From the NCBI RefSeq assembly GCF_011751075.1, contig NZ_JAALLN010000025.1, positions 1 through 62,372 of the forward strand: a stretch of 62,372 bases of DNA. Reading direction: 5' to 3'. A program made the translations under genes and the position numbers. Below, in pieces: positions 33,945-42,293 of the stretch (position 1 is the stretch's first letter; each line of letters begins with the position of its first letter). This DNA comes from Flavobacterium poyangense. GTDB taxonomy: Bacteria; Bacteroidota; Bacteroidia; Flavobacteriales; Flavobacteriaceae. The notes below the pieces were generated by a model, which worked only from the letters and a program-made list of their open reading frames with translations, did no database searches and had not been told where the DNA came from.

Positions 33945-34793
33945 CTAAAAAAGCTTTTGTTTCATTTTCTGCAAACGATATTTTCTAATAAATTTAGCTT
34001 GTTCAGGAGTTACTAATAAAGGAGTTTTAGCTGATTTGGCTTTCCAGAATCCTTTAATGTAATCAAAAAATAAAAGTGGTTTTTTCTTCATCATCGACAA
34101 TTTGGCCGATGCAATGGCGGTGATCCAAAAACCGTATCCGAGGGTGTAAAAAGCTTCGCCTTGTTTGTAACGTGCTGTTTTATTGTAATTGGCGCCGGTA
34201 GGTTTAAGGTGTTTTACGTGTAGCGAAGTATCTGTTACCACTTTCCAATTATAGAATTTACATAACAATTCGTCTACGGTGTCCCAGCCCATGGCGGGTT
34301 TCAATCCTCCAATTTGCTGAAAAGTTTCTTTTCGATATGCTTTCAATGCACCGCGAATATGGTCTTTGTCGGTTAGGTTCTCCAGTACCCAATCTCCATT
34401 TTTTTCGATATAACAAAATCCTCCGGCCATTCCGATTCTTGCGTCAGACTGGAAGTGAGCAATAATTGTTTCGAAATAATTAGGAGGAAAAATCAGGTCA
34501 CCATCAATCTTTACAATAATATCGTAATCAGAATCTAAAGTCTCAAACCCTTTTTGAAAAGCCTGGATTACTTTACTTCCTGGCATGTGTATGGCATCTG
34601 AAGTTTTATTGACAACAGAAATATACGGATTCTCTTTCGCAAAACCTAAAACGATTTCTTCAGTTTTATCTGTTGAATTGTCATTTACAACCACAACTTT
34701 TTTTGGCAAAACGGTTTGCGAGATCAAAGACTGCAAAGTAAGACCAATAAGCTCTTGCTCATTATGCGCGGGAATGACGATGTAATAATTCAT
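33945..34793 (-). CDS. Glycosyltransferase family 2
   Basis: A 282-residue cytoplasmic glycosyltransferase with a GT-A fold: NYYIVIPAHNEQELIGLTL at the N-terminus, VVVNDNSTDKTEEIV, the DxD-like KIDGDLIFP for nucleotide-sugar and metal, and GWDTVDELLCKF. The frame can be read 20 codons further upstream, but this crosses the palindromic repeat at 34822-34870, so the ATG at 34793 is used. It could modify a lipid or cell-surface sugar. The methyltransferase gene is next upstream. Confidence 0.88.
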   Translation of the reverse strand: MNYYIVIPAHNEQELIGLTLQSLISQTVLPKKVVVVNDNSTDKTEEIVLGFAKENPYISVVNKTSDAIHMPGSKVIQAFQKGFETLDSDYDIIVKIDGDLIFPPNYFETIIAHFQSDARIGMAGGFCYIEKNGDWVLENLTDKDHIRGALKAYRKETFQQIGGLKPAMGWDTVDELLCKFYNWKVVTDTSLHVKHLKPTGANYNKTARYKQGEAFYTLGYGFWITAIASAKLSMMKKKPLLFFDYIKGFWKAKSAKTPLLVTPEQAKFIRKYRLQKMKQKLF

Positions 34794-34821
34794 ATACTTG
34801 GTGTAAAATTCCAATTTTTTG

Positions 34822-34870
34822 AAATTCCAAATTCCAACCGAAGCAGCGCTCAAATTGGAATTTGGAATTT
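34822..34870. repeat. Perfect 16-bp inverted repeat hairpin
   Basis: AAATTCCAAATTCCAA (34822-34837) and TTGGAATTTGGAATTT (34855-34870) are perfect complements. It is a second copy of the hairpin type seen at 32289-32329, located between the methyltransferase and glycosyltransferase genes, where it may act as a weak terminator or as a repeat element. Confidence 0.75.
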
Positions 34871-34903
34871 ATTTTTGATATTTATTTATTTTGGAATTTG
34901 CCT

Positions 34904-35425
34904 TTAGGCTTTTTCTGCATAAATAATATAGTATCTGTTGGTAAAACTGCGAAGAAGAGGTCGTATACCAAATTTCTTTACAGGATTTGTCCATTTTTGT
35001 CTGTCGATAATTTTCCAGCCTGTTTTTTCCAGAAGCCAATCTAATTGCCAGTCTTCAAACTCATGGTAGTGTCTGTCCCACATATCTGTTTTGCTTCTGT
35101 ATGCTGGAGAAAACCACAAACGCATTGGGATTGAAATTAGAAGTTTATCTGATTTTATTTCGTTTAAAATGGTAAACGGATTTAATAAATGCTCGAAGAT
35201 TTCGAATGCCGTTACAACATCCGTTTTTTCGTTTTTAAAAACAGTCTGGTCTAAATCTAAATCTTCTCCAGTGGTGTTTTTTACTGAAAAACCTGCTTCT
35301 TTCATGATTTTAGAAAAAGGATTTTCGACTCCTAAATCAAGGATTGTTTCAGATGTATTAATGTGTTTTTGTAAAAATTCTAAGGTAAGTTTGAATCTTT
35401 TATTCGGAAACGTTTTTTCGTACAT
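34904..35425 (-). CDS. SAM-dependent methyltransferase-like protein
   Basis: A 173-residue class I methyltransferase-like protein. SETILDLGVENPFSKIMKEAG carries the SAM-binding motif I, in a slightly atypical form, and VVTAFEIFEHLLNPFTIL is the post-motif helix commonly seen in type-11/12 methyltransferases. It is short but appears complete. It lies upstream of the GT2 gene on the same strand. The substrate is unknown; a role in lipid or glycan modification is suggested by context only. Confidence 0.78.
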   Translation of the reverse strand: MYEKTFPNKRFKLTLEFLQKHINTSETILDLGVENPFSKIMKEAGFSVKNTTGEDLDLDQTVFKNEKTDVVTAFEIFEHLLNPFTILNEIKSDKLLISIPMRLWFSPAYRSKTDMWDRHYHEFEDWQLDWLLEKTGWKIIDRQKWTNPVKKFGIRPLLRSFTNRYYIIYAEKA

Positions 35426-35502
35426 TTTTTATTTTTTATCGGCAAAGGCGCAAATATACGAAGATATCTTCTGTTTTAATATTTTAAATCAGATAGAAAT
35501 GA

Positions 35503-35530
35503 AAAGCCCGCGTTAAAAATTGCGGGCTTT
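35503..35530 (-). terminator. GC hairpin after the KASIII-like gene
   Basis: AAAGCCCGC and GCGGGCTTT form a perfect 9-bp GC-rich stem, 38 bases past the stop of the KASIII-like gene and upstream of the methyltransferase gene. A short T-run follows on the minus strand. Confidence 0.6.
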
Positions 35531-35567
35531 CTTGGTATTGTTGATGCTGAAACTTCAGGGGTTCAAA

Positions 35568-36626
35568 TTAGTAACGATAAACAAATGCATTAATATTCAT
35601 TCCGGCTCCAACAGAAGCAAAAATAACTACATCGCCTTTGTTGATTTCGTGGTTTTCCAGTTTGCCTTGTATCAGTAAATCATAAAGAGTAGGTACGGTG
35701 GCAACACTGCTGTTTCCTAAATCATGAATACACATTGGCATAATGTTTTTAGGAGCGGTTTTGTCGTATAATTTATAAAAACGGTCAATTATAGCTTCGT
35801 CCATTTTTTCATTGGCCTGATGAATCAGGATTTTTTTAACATCATCGATTGCGATACCACTTTTGTCTAAGCAGCTTTTCATCGCACAAGGGACCTGGCT
35901 TAATGCAAATTCGTAGATTTTACGGCCATACATTTTGATGTATTTAATATCCGGATCTAAATCGGCATTGTATGATTTACCAAAGTATAAGAAATTGGCT
36001 TCTTCGTTTGCGAAAGTAGCACTTTCGTAAGATAGTAATCCTGCTTCGTCATCAGAAGCTTCCAAAATTGAAACTCCGGCTCCATCAGAGTAAATCATAG
36101 AGTCGCGATCATGATCGTCAACAACTCTTGATAATGTCTCGGCACCGATTACCATAACTCGTTTTGCCATTCCGGATTTGATAAATGCATTGGCTTGCAG
36201 GACACCTTCAATCCAGCCCGGACATCCAAAAAGAATATCGTAAGCCACGCATTTAGGATTTTTAATCCCCAGTTTATTTTTTACACGGGTAGCTAAACTC
36301 GGAAGTATGTCGGTTTGATGGGTTCCTGATTTTACATCGCCAAAATTATGGGCAAAGATAATGTAGTCTAAAGATTCGCGATCGATTTGAGCATTTTCAA
36401 TGGTTTTTTCGGCTGCAAAATACGCTAAATCTGATGCGGTATATTGATCATCGGCATAACGACGGTTTTGGATTCCTGTTATTCCCTTAAATTTTTTAAT
36501 TACAACTTCATTTGGATAAGCAAAGGGAGTTCCGTCTTCATTCAAAAAAACATGTTTGTCAAAGTCAGTATTACGTACTTCTTTGCTTGGGATATAGCTT
36601 CCTATACCAATTATTTTTATTTTCAT
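35568..36626 (-). CDS. 3-oxoacyl-ACP synthase III-like enzyme
   Basis: A 352-residue thiolase-superfamily enzyme. The catalytic triad of KASIII enzymes is present: Cys135 (ILFGCPGWIEG), His269 (ILIHQAN) and Asn305 (LGNSSVA). These enzymes join an acyl-CoA or acyl-ACP to malonyl-ACP. The insert and lack of the usual FabH tail suggest a specialised relative rather than the housekeeping FabH. The frame extends 26 codons upstream, but the ATG at 36626 starts the family-typical KIKIIGIGSYIPSKEV. Lipid-transport, glycosyltransferase and methyltransferase genes are downstream. Confidence 0.88.
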   Translation of the reverse strand: MKIKIIGIGSYIPSKEVRNTDFDKHVFLNEDGTPFAYPNEVVIKKFKGITGIQNRRYADDQYTASDLAYFAAEKTIENAQIDRESLDYIIFAHNFGDVKSGTHQTDILPSLATRVKNKLGIKNPKCVAYDILFGCPGWIEGVLQANAFIKSGMAKRVMVIGAETLSRVVDDHDRDSMIYSDGAGVSILEASDDEAGLLSYESATFANEEANFLYFGKSYNADLDPDIKYIKMYGRKIYEFALSQVPCAMKSCLDKSGIAIDDVKKILIHQANEKMDEAIIDRFYKLYDKTAPKNIMPMCIHDLGNSSVATVPTLYDLLIQGKLENHEINKGDVVIFASVGAGMNINAFVYRY

Positions 36627-36939
36627 TATTCCTTGGTTAGCCGATAAATTTATTGCTAAAGTATAAATAAAATGATGATAACTATCATAAAATATACTAT
36701 GCATGCATATAATTATGAAATAAGAATTTTTAGCCTCTAATTATTGGTTATTTTATAATGAACTATAGCTTTATCTGAGATTTCAAACGTTTGAGTTTGA
36801 TTTTTGGGTGTATTTTTATTTTGTAAAAACATTCTTGTTATTGCAATAAAAGAGCAAGTTTTTTGCAGAATGTTATAAAAAAGTAAACCCGATAATTTTG
36901 AAGTTATCGGGTTTACTGATATGCCGAAAATTAATTTTT
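36627..36939. other. Intergenic region between gcvP and the KASIII-like gene
   Basis: 313 bases without a gene. The gcvP terminator at 36882-36917 is on the right. The remainder is AT-rich leader or promoter sequence for the KASIII-like gene; no clear TAnnTTTG box was found on the minus strand. A TATGCATGCATA palindrome near 36700 is the only other visible feature. Confidence 0.5.
36882..36917 (-). terminator. Terminator of gcvP
   Basis: AGTAAACCCGATAA and TTATCGGGTTTACT form a perfect 14-bp stem with an 8-base loop, 23 bases past the gcvP stop. On the minus strand a run of T follows. Confidence 0.85.
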
Positions 36940-39789
36940 TTAATTTTCCATGTAAGCTTCAATAGGAGCACAGCTACAGATTAAGTTTCTGTCTCCGAAC
37001 GCATCATCAGCTCTTCTAACGGTAGGCCAGAATTTGTTTTCAGCGATATATTCTAATGGGAAAGCTGCTTGTTCTCTGGTGTAAGGGAAATTCCAGGTCT
37101 CTGTTGTTAGCATAGCTAAAGTGTGAGGAGAATTTTTCAATACGTTATTGCTGTCTTCAATTGTTGCCGCTTCAATTTCTTTTCTGATAGAAATCATAGC
37201 GTCACAAAAACGATCCAGTTCTTCTAAGTTTTCACTTTCAGTTGGTTCAACCATTAAGGTTCCTGCTACCGGGAAAGATACTGTTGGTGCATGGAAACCA
37301 TAATCCATTAAACGTTTTGCGATATCGGTAACTTCGATTCCTTTTTGTTTAAAAGGACGACATTCCAAAATCATTTCGTGTGCTGCACGACCCATTTCTC
37401 CGGAATATAAAGTATCGTAATGACCGTTTAGTTTTTCTTTGATATAGTTGGCATTTAAAATCGCATGTTCTGTAGCGCTTTTTAAACCTTCAGCTCCTAA
37501 CATCGAAATGTATCCGTAAGAGATCAAACAAACTAATGCAGATCCCCAAGGTGCAGCAGAAATAGCAGTAATGGCTGTTTCTCCTCCTGTTGGGATTACC
37601 GGATTGCTCGGCAAGAAAGGAACCAATTGAGGTGCCACACAAATAGGACCAACTCCAGGACCTCCACCTCCGTGAGGAATAGCGAAAGTTTTGTGTAAGT
37701 TTAAGTGACAAACGTCAGCTCCAATTGTAGCAGGATTTGTTAATCCAACCTGAGCATTCATGTTGGCACCGTCCATATAAACTTGTCCGCCGTTATCGTG
37801 AATGATTTTTGTAATTTCCTGAATAGCACTTTCAAAAACACCATGTGTAGATGGGTAAGTTACCATTAAACAAGATAAATTGTCTTTATGAAGAATGGCT
37901 TTTTCACGTAAATCTTCTACGTCAATATTTCCGTTTTCTAATGTTTTAGTCACAACCACTTTCATTCCGGCCATCGCTGCAGAAGCAGGGTTTGTTCCGT
38001 GTGCAGAAGAAGGAATCAAAGCAATATTTCTGTGATCGTCTCCACGTGATTGGTGGTAAGCACGAATCACCATAAGTCCTGCGTATTCTCCTTGTGCACC
38101 AGAGTTTGGTTGCAAAGTAGTTCCGGCAAAACCTGTAATTACGTTTAATTGTTGCTCTAATTTTTTCAACATTTCCTGGTACCCTTGTGCCTGATCAAGT
38201 GGAGCAAAAGGGTGAACGTTATTCCAGTTTGGATTACTTAATGGCAACATTTCAGCAGCAGCATTTAGTTTCATCGTACAAGAACCTAACGAAATCATCG
38301 AGTGATTTAACGCTAAATCTTTACGCTCTAACATTTTGATGTAACGCATCAAGGCTGTTTCTGAGTGGTATTTGTTGAAAACATCATGCTCTAAGAAAGC
38401 AGAAGTTCTGTTTAGTGCATCCGGGAAATGGTTGATTTCTGTTAATTCAGAAATTGTAGTAGCTTGTAACGAAAGAGCTTCAGCAAAAATGGCAATGATA
38501 TCATTAACATCAGAAATGCTTGTTGTTTCGTTTAATGAAATTGAAATTGTATTTTCATCAACGTAGTAAAAGTTTACTTCTTTAGCTTCAGCAACCGCTT
38601 TTACTTTTTTAGCATCTGCTTTTACAAGAATAGTATCAAAGAAAGCAGAGTTCAATTGTTGTACTCCTATTTTTTGCAATTCGTTTGCCAAAGTAGCAGC
38701 AGAAGCATGTACTTTATCAGCGATATATTGTAAACCTTTTGGTCCGTGATAAACGGCATACATTCCGGCCATTACTGACAATAATACTTGTGCAGTACAG
38801 ATGTTAGAAGTTGCTTTATCACGTTTGATGTGTTGTTCACGGGTTTGCAAAGCCATACGCAAGGCACGGTTTCCGTTTGTGTCAATGGTAACACCAATGA
38901 TACGACCCGGCATACTACGTTTGTATTCTTCTTTAGTTGCAAAATAAGCAGCGTGTGGTCCTCCATATCCTAACGGAATTCCGAAACGTTGTGTAGTACC
39001 TACTACAACAGCAGCTCCCATTTCTCCCGGAGGAGTTAATTTTGCTAAACTTAAAATGTCTGCAGCAACGGCAACTTTAATTTCGCTTGCAGTAGCTTTT
39101 TCAATAAAAGCTGTATAGTCGTTAACTTGTCCGTATTTTCCAGGGTATTGTAAAATAGCTCCGAAGAATTCAGTAGAAAAGTCAAACGTTTCGTGGTTTC
39201 CAATTACCAGTTCAACACCAATTGGAGTCGCACGAGTTTGTAAAACAGAAAGTGTCTGAGGTAAAATTTCTTCTGAAACGAAAAATTTATTTGCATTGTT
39301 TTTCTTTTGGTCACGTGAACGAACGTCCAACAACAGTGCCATAGCTTCTGCAGCAGCTGTTCCTTCATCTAACAAAGAAGCATTAGCGATTTCCATTCCT
39401 GTCAATTCAATAACAGTAGTTTGAAAATTTAAAATGGCTTCTAAACGACCTTGTGCAATTTCTGCCTGGTACGGTGTGTAAGCCGTATACCATCCCGGGT
39501 TTTCAAAAACATTTCTCTGGATTACAGCAGGAACGATGGCCTGATTGTATCCTAAACCAATATAAGTTTTGAAGATTTTATTTTTGTTTCCTAATTGTTG
39601 AATATGGTTAGAGAATTCATACTCAGTCATCGCAGGATCTAAGTTTAAGGGCGCTTTTAAACGAATGTCATCCGGAAGGGTTTCATAAACAAGTTGTTCG
39701 ATCGATTCAACTCCAATGGTTTGTAACATGTGTTGAAGATCTGTTTCTCTTGGACCAATGTGTCTTAAAGCAAAAGCATCTGTTTTCAT
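36940..39789 (-). CDS. gcvP: Glycine dehydrogenase (decarboxylating), P protein
   Basis: A 949-residue PLP enzyme of the glycine cleavage system that decarboxylates glycine and passes the aminomethyl group to the H protein lipoamide. The N-terminal MKTDAFALRHIGPRETDLQHML, the central GYGGPHAAYFAT, and the PLP-binding HLNLHKTFAIPHGGGGPGVGP with Lys700 are characteristic. The single-chain length (about 950) fits the homodimeric type. No glycine riboswitch-like structure was seen upstream. A TAATTTTG box on the minus strand at 39821-39828 may be its -7 element. Confidence 0.96.
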   Translation of the reverse strand: MKTDAFALRHIGPRETDLQHMLQTIGVESIEQLVYETLPDDIRLKAPLNLDPAMTEYEFSNHIQQLGNKNKIFKTYIGLGYNQAIVPAVIQRNVFENPGWYTAYTPYQAEIAQGRLEAILNFQTTVIELTGMEIANASLLDEGTAAAEAMALLLDVRSRDQKKNNANKFFVSEEILPQTLSVLQTRATPIGVELVIGNHETFDFSTEFFGAILQYPGKYGQVNDYTAFIEKATASEIKVAVAADILSLAKLTPPGEMGAAVVVGTTQRFGIPLGYGGPHAAYFATKEEYKRSMPGRIIGVTIDTNGNRALRMALQTREQHIKRDKATSNICTAQVLLSVMAGMYAVYHGPKGLQYIADKVHASAATLANELQKIGVQQLNSAFFDTILVKADAKKVKAVAEAKEVNFYYVDENTISISLNETTSISDVNDIIAIFAEALSLQATTISELTEINHFPDALNRTSAFLEHDVFNKYHSETALMRYIKMLERKDLALNHSMISLGSCTMKLNAAAEMLPLSNPNWNNVHPFAPLDQAQGYQEMLKKLEQQLNVITGFAGTTLQPNSGAQGEYAGLMVIRAYHQSRGDDHRNIALIPSSAHGTNPASAAMAGMKVVVTKTLENGNIDVEDLREKAILHKDNLSCLMVTYPSTHGVFESAIQEITKIIHDNGGQVYMDGANMNAQVGLTNPATIGADVCHLNLHKTFAIPHGGGGPGVGPICVAPQLVPFLPSNPVIPTGGETAITAISAAPWGSALVCLISYGYISMLGAEGLKSATEHAILNANYIKEKLNGHYDTLYSGEMGRAAHEMILECRPFKQKGIEVTDIAKRLMDYGFHAPTVSFPVAGTLMVEPTESENLEELDRFCDAMISIRKEIEAATIEDSNNVLKNSPHTLAMLTTETWNFPYTREQAAFPLEYIAENKFWPTVRRADDAFGDRNLICSCAPIEAYMEN

Positions 39790-39921
39790 ATAGTTGTAAA
39801 AGTGTTGTTTTTTTGTGGTGCAAAATTAAGTATTAATAATAATTTATTCGGTATTTTTAACTTCAAATTTTGTGAAATTTATAACTAATGGGTTGATTTC
39901 TTAATAATTGATTAGATTTGA

Positions 39922-40737
39922 ATGATGAAACTTAGTAAACTAATATTAGATTTTTATCTCAACAGCAGTATTCATGTTGCTTTATCCTGTTTTGCATTGG
40001 TACAAATTACGTTTCATGTGTTTCATATTCAGTACGATACATCAATGGCATTGTTTGTTTTTTTTGGAACAATAGTAGGGTATAATTTTGTTAAATATGA
40101 TGCTTTGGTTCGGGTGAAAAAAAATCCGATCGGGAATCAACTGAAAATTATCGCTTTTTTGAGTATCATTTCGCTGGTTTTGGTCGGGTATTATTTTTTT
40201 CATTTGAAGCTAATTACTCAAATTGTTTCGTCGGGGATCTTTGCGATCACGGCATTATACACACTTCCGTTTTTCCCGAATAGAAGAAATGCGCGAAACT
40301 GGGCCGGTGTAAAAATTTATATGGTGGCCATTTGTTGGGTTGGTGCTACTTTGGTTTTACCTTTAATCAATGCTGAAATTCCTTTTACGACCGATTTTTT
40401 TATAAAATGCATCCAGCGTTTTATCCTCGTTTTTGTTCTGATTTTAGTTTTCGAAATTCTTGATCTGGCCAATGACGATCCGCATCTGCAGACTGTACCG
40501 CAAACGATAGGGGTAAAAAAAACTAAACTTTTAGGATTGTTATTACTGGTTCCGTTTTGTTTATTGGAATTTTTGATTTCAACATTTAATTACCGGGATC
40601 TTTTTATTAATATCATTATGATTGTACTATTGTGTTTGTTTATTGTATTTGCAAACACTAACAGATCCAAATACTATACTTCTTTTTGGGTAGAGAGCGT
40701 GCCGATCTTCTGGTGGCTTATGCTGGTTCTACTTTAA
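39922..40737 (+). CDS. UbiA-like polytopic membrane protein
   Basis: A 271-residue protein with about eight membrane helices. The layout and the second conserved acidic segment (FEILDLANDDPHLQTVPQTIG) fit the UbiA prenyltransferase superfamily, but the first Asp-rich loop is poorly recognisable (GTIVGYNFVKYDALVRV). The family attaches prenyl chains to aromatic acceptors, as in menaquinone synthesis. The degenerate motif makes the function uncertain. It stands alone on the plus strand, divergent from gcvP. Confidence 0.65.
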   Translation: MMKLSKLILDFYLNSSIHVALSCFALVQITFHVFHIQYDTSMALFVFFGTIVGYNFVKYDALVRVKKNPIGNQLKIIAFLSIISLVLVGYYFFHLKLITQIVSSGIFAITALYTLPFFPNRRNARNWAGVKIYMVAICWVGATLVLPLINAEIPFTTDFFIKCIQRFILVFVLILVFEILDLANDDPHLQTVPQTIGVKKTKLLGLLLLVPFCLLEFLISTFNYRDLFINIIMIVLLCLFIVFANTNRSKYYTSFWVESVPIFWWLMLVLL

Positions 40738-41308
40738 CCACAATCTGCAGTGATAAGAAAAGCTTGCCACGAATTGCACGAATTTTCACGAATTAAATTT
40801 TAGAATAAAGCAATTTGTGAAATTGCTTTGTCTGTTCGCTATCGCTTCAATCGTTGCGGAAAAAGTGTTGCCACAGATTTCGCAGATTATAAAGATTTTT
40901 TTTTGCGTCGGATTGCTATTTAATTACCTAGTTATGTGCTAAAGCAAAACAATTCGTGAAAATTCGTGCAATTGATGGCAAAAAAAAATGCAAACGGGGA
41001 TTTTACAGATTTTTCTAAGAATAAAACTACTTATAAAGGGGTTTTATACCTGAATTCCACTTTTTTGTAACAATAAAAAGCTGTTTTGTGACATTTTACT
41101 CTATTAGTTCTATGTATTTAGTATAGTTTTGTGTAAGGAAATAAAACGGAAGAAAATTCTTTCAGGTCGGTTTTTATTAGATCGTATTGACTTTTCATAA
41201 ATGTTATTTCCCAAAACAACAAATTAGACCAGTGGAGCAGAACCCACTTTAAAAAACGAGGCGGTTCTGAAAAGCCTTACGAGTAAGAAAAAATTAAATT
41301 GAAAAGTT
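40738..41308. repeat. Intergenic region with long inverted-repeat element and DUF1842 promoter
   Basis: There is no gene. 40764-40794 and 40951-40981 are 31-base inverted repeats with two mismatches (core GCACGAATTTTCACGAATT), enclosing about 156 bases; the whole 218-base stretch looks like a palindromic or miniature element. 41067-41131 holds the promoter-like sequence of the DUF1842-like gene, and 41132-41308 is its leader, containing a small hairpin near 41233-41250. Confidence 0.7.
41124..41131 (+). promoter_or_regulatory. Putative -7 box of the first DUF1842-like gene
   Basis: TAGTTTTG matches TAnnTTTG. The usual TTG at -33 is missing. The region about 41067-41131 is similar to 45770-45836 upstream of the paralogue (shared ACAATAAAAAGC/ACAAAAAAAAGC, ACATTTTACTC and TATAGnTTTG), which argues for a functional, perhaps activator-dependent, promoter with a leader of about 175 bases. 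Confidence 0.55.
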
Positions 41309-41722
41309 ATGTCAGATTTATTAGCCGGTGCTTATTTAGCAAAAGGCACAATCGGAAATGTTGGAACTCCGGGAGCTCCAATTGCTACATTTAGTTTAGT
41401 AGTTGTACCATCACAAAATTCAGTGTCAGGTACTGTTGTCATTACTCAAGCAGTAAATGGGCCGGACAGCCATATTGTTGTTCAGGTAAAAGGAAAAATA
41501 TACGGCACGGGACTCGGGCAGTATACACAAGTCGTTAGTTTAGAAGGAGAATACATTCAGTCTTTCCCTCCTCCGGCAATTGGTGCTTTCCCGGCTCAGT
41601 TTAACGCGCATCTTGCGATCGATAAAACGTGGAACGGAACCGGAGGTTTCTCTTATTGGAAACACCATATCGAAAATGTACCTGTTAAAGCAATTAAAAA
41701 CTTAAAGGAAGAGTTGGCGTAA
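41309..41722 (+). CDS. DUF1842-like protein, paralogue 1
   Basis: A 137-residue protein without signal peptide. It reads like the DUF1842 family as remembered: YLAKGTIGNVGTPGAPIATFSLVV near the N-terminus, VSGTVVITQAVNGPDSHIVVQVKGKI, YTQVVSLEGEY, and the C-terminal FNAHLAIDKTWNGTGGFSYWKHHIENVPV. It is probably one beta-sandwich. Known DUF1842 proteins have no established function. It is about 50% similar to the protein at 46185-46604 and shares promoter and leader features with it. A bidirectional terminator follows. Confidence 0.75.
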   Translation: MSDLLAGAYLAKGTIGNVGTPGAPIATFSLVVVPSQNSVSGTVVITQAVNGPDSHIVVQVKGKIYGTGLGQYTQVVSLEGEYIQSFPPPAIGAFPAQFNAHLAIDKTWNGTGGFSYWKHHIENVPVKAIKNLKEELA

Positions 41723-41804
41723 ATATAAAATTTACGCCCAATGATTCCATTCGGGACTAATATGAATAAGCATATGAATTCCAAACCTTATAAAGTTTTG
41801 ATGT

Positions 41805-41834
41805 AAAAAGACCGTTCTATCCAGACGGTCTTTT
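41805..41834. terminator. Bidirectional terminator between DUF1842-like gene and SRPBCC gene
   Basis: AAAAAGACCGT and ACGGTCTTTTT form a perfect 11-bp stem with an 8-base loop. It lies between the convergent DUF1842-like gene and the leftward operon, adjoining the SRPBCC stop codon. Confidence 0.85.
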
Positions 41835-42293
41835 TTAATGGTGGCTGTTTTCTGCGGTCTCTTTTAAGATTTTATTTCTTGCGAGAAGAAAATTGGTCAG
41901 ATGTTTTTCGAGGCATATAATATCAAACAATTCTCCAAAAATTCCGTAGGGTGTTTCATATTGCAAATGGTCTTTCATAATTGTAACCCCATTTTGTTCT
42001 TCAAAAAAATGTTGGTGTCGGAACGATTTAAATTTTCCTTCTTCCATTTCGTCGAGAAAATAATCATAAAGATCCATTTTGGTAATTCGGCTTTTATGAG
42101 TCAGATAAAATCCGAAATGTTTTCCGCGCCAGGTTACTGTTTCATTGTAATTAATTAAACCGGATGTAACACCTGCAATTGCTTTTTCGCCGGAAGTGGC
42201 TGTTGATTTTTGGTGTAAATCTATATCTCTTGCGGTATCAAAAACAATTTGTTTTGGGGCGTTTATTTTAGTGACTAAGTTTATTGTTGTCAT
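41835..42293 (-). CDS. SRPBCC/START-like ligand-binding protein
   Basis: A 152-residue protein with the helix-grip pattern of the SRPBCC (START/polyketide cyclase) superfamily: INLVTKINAPKQIVFDTARDIDLHQKS at the N-terminus, then VTWRGKHFGFYLTHKSRITKM and a C-terminal long helix. It would bind a hydrophobic ligand. Its start overlaps the stop of the upstream epimerase gene by 4 bases (ATGA), so it is the last gene of the leftward operon starting at 45429. Confidence 0.8.
   Translation of the reverse strand: MTTINLVTKINAPKQIVFDTARDIDLHQKSTATSGEKAIAGVTSGLINYNETVTWRGKHFGFYLTHKSRITKMDLYDYFLDEMEEGKFKSFRHQHFFEEQNGVTIMKDHLQYETPYGIFGELFDIICLEKHLTNFLLARNKILKETAENSHH

Noticed and set aside
39790..39921. 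Glycine riboswitch before gcvP
   Set aside because: The 130-base gap is AT-rich with no tandem aptamer-like pairing visible.
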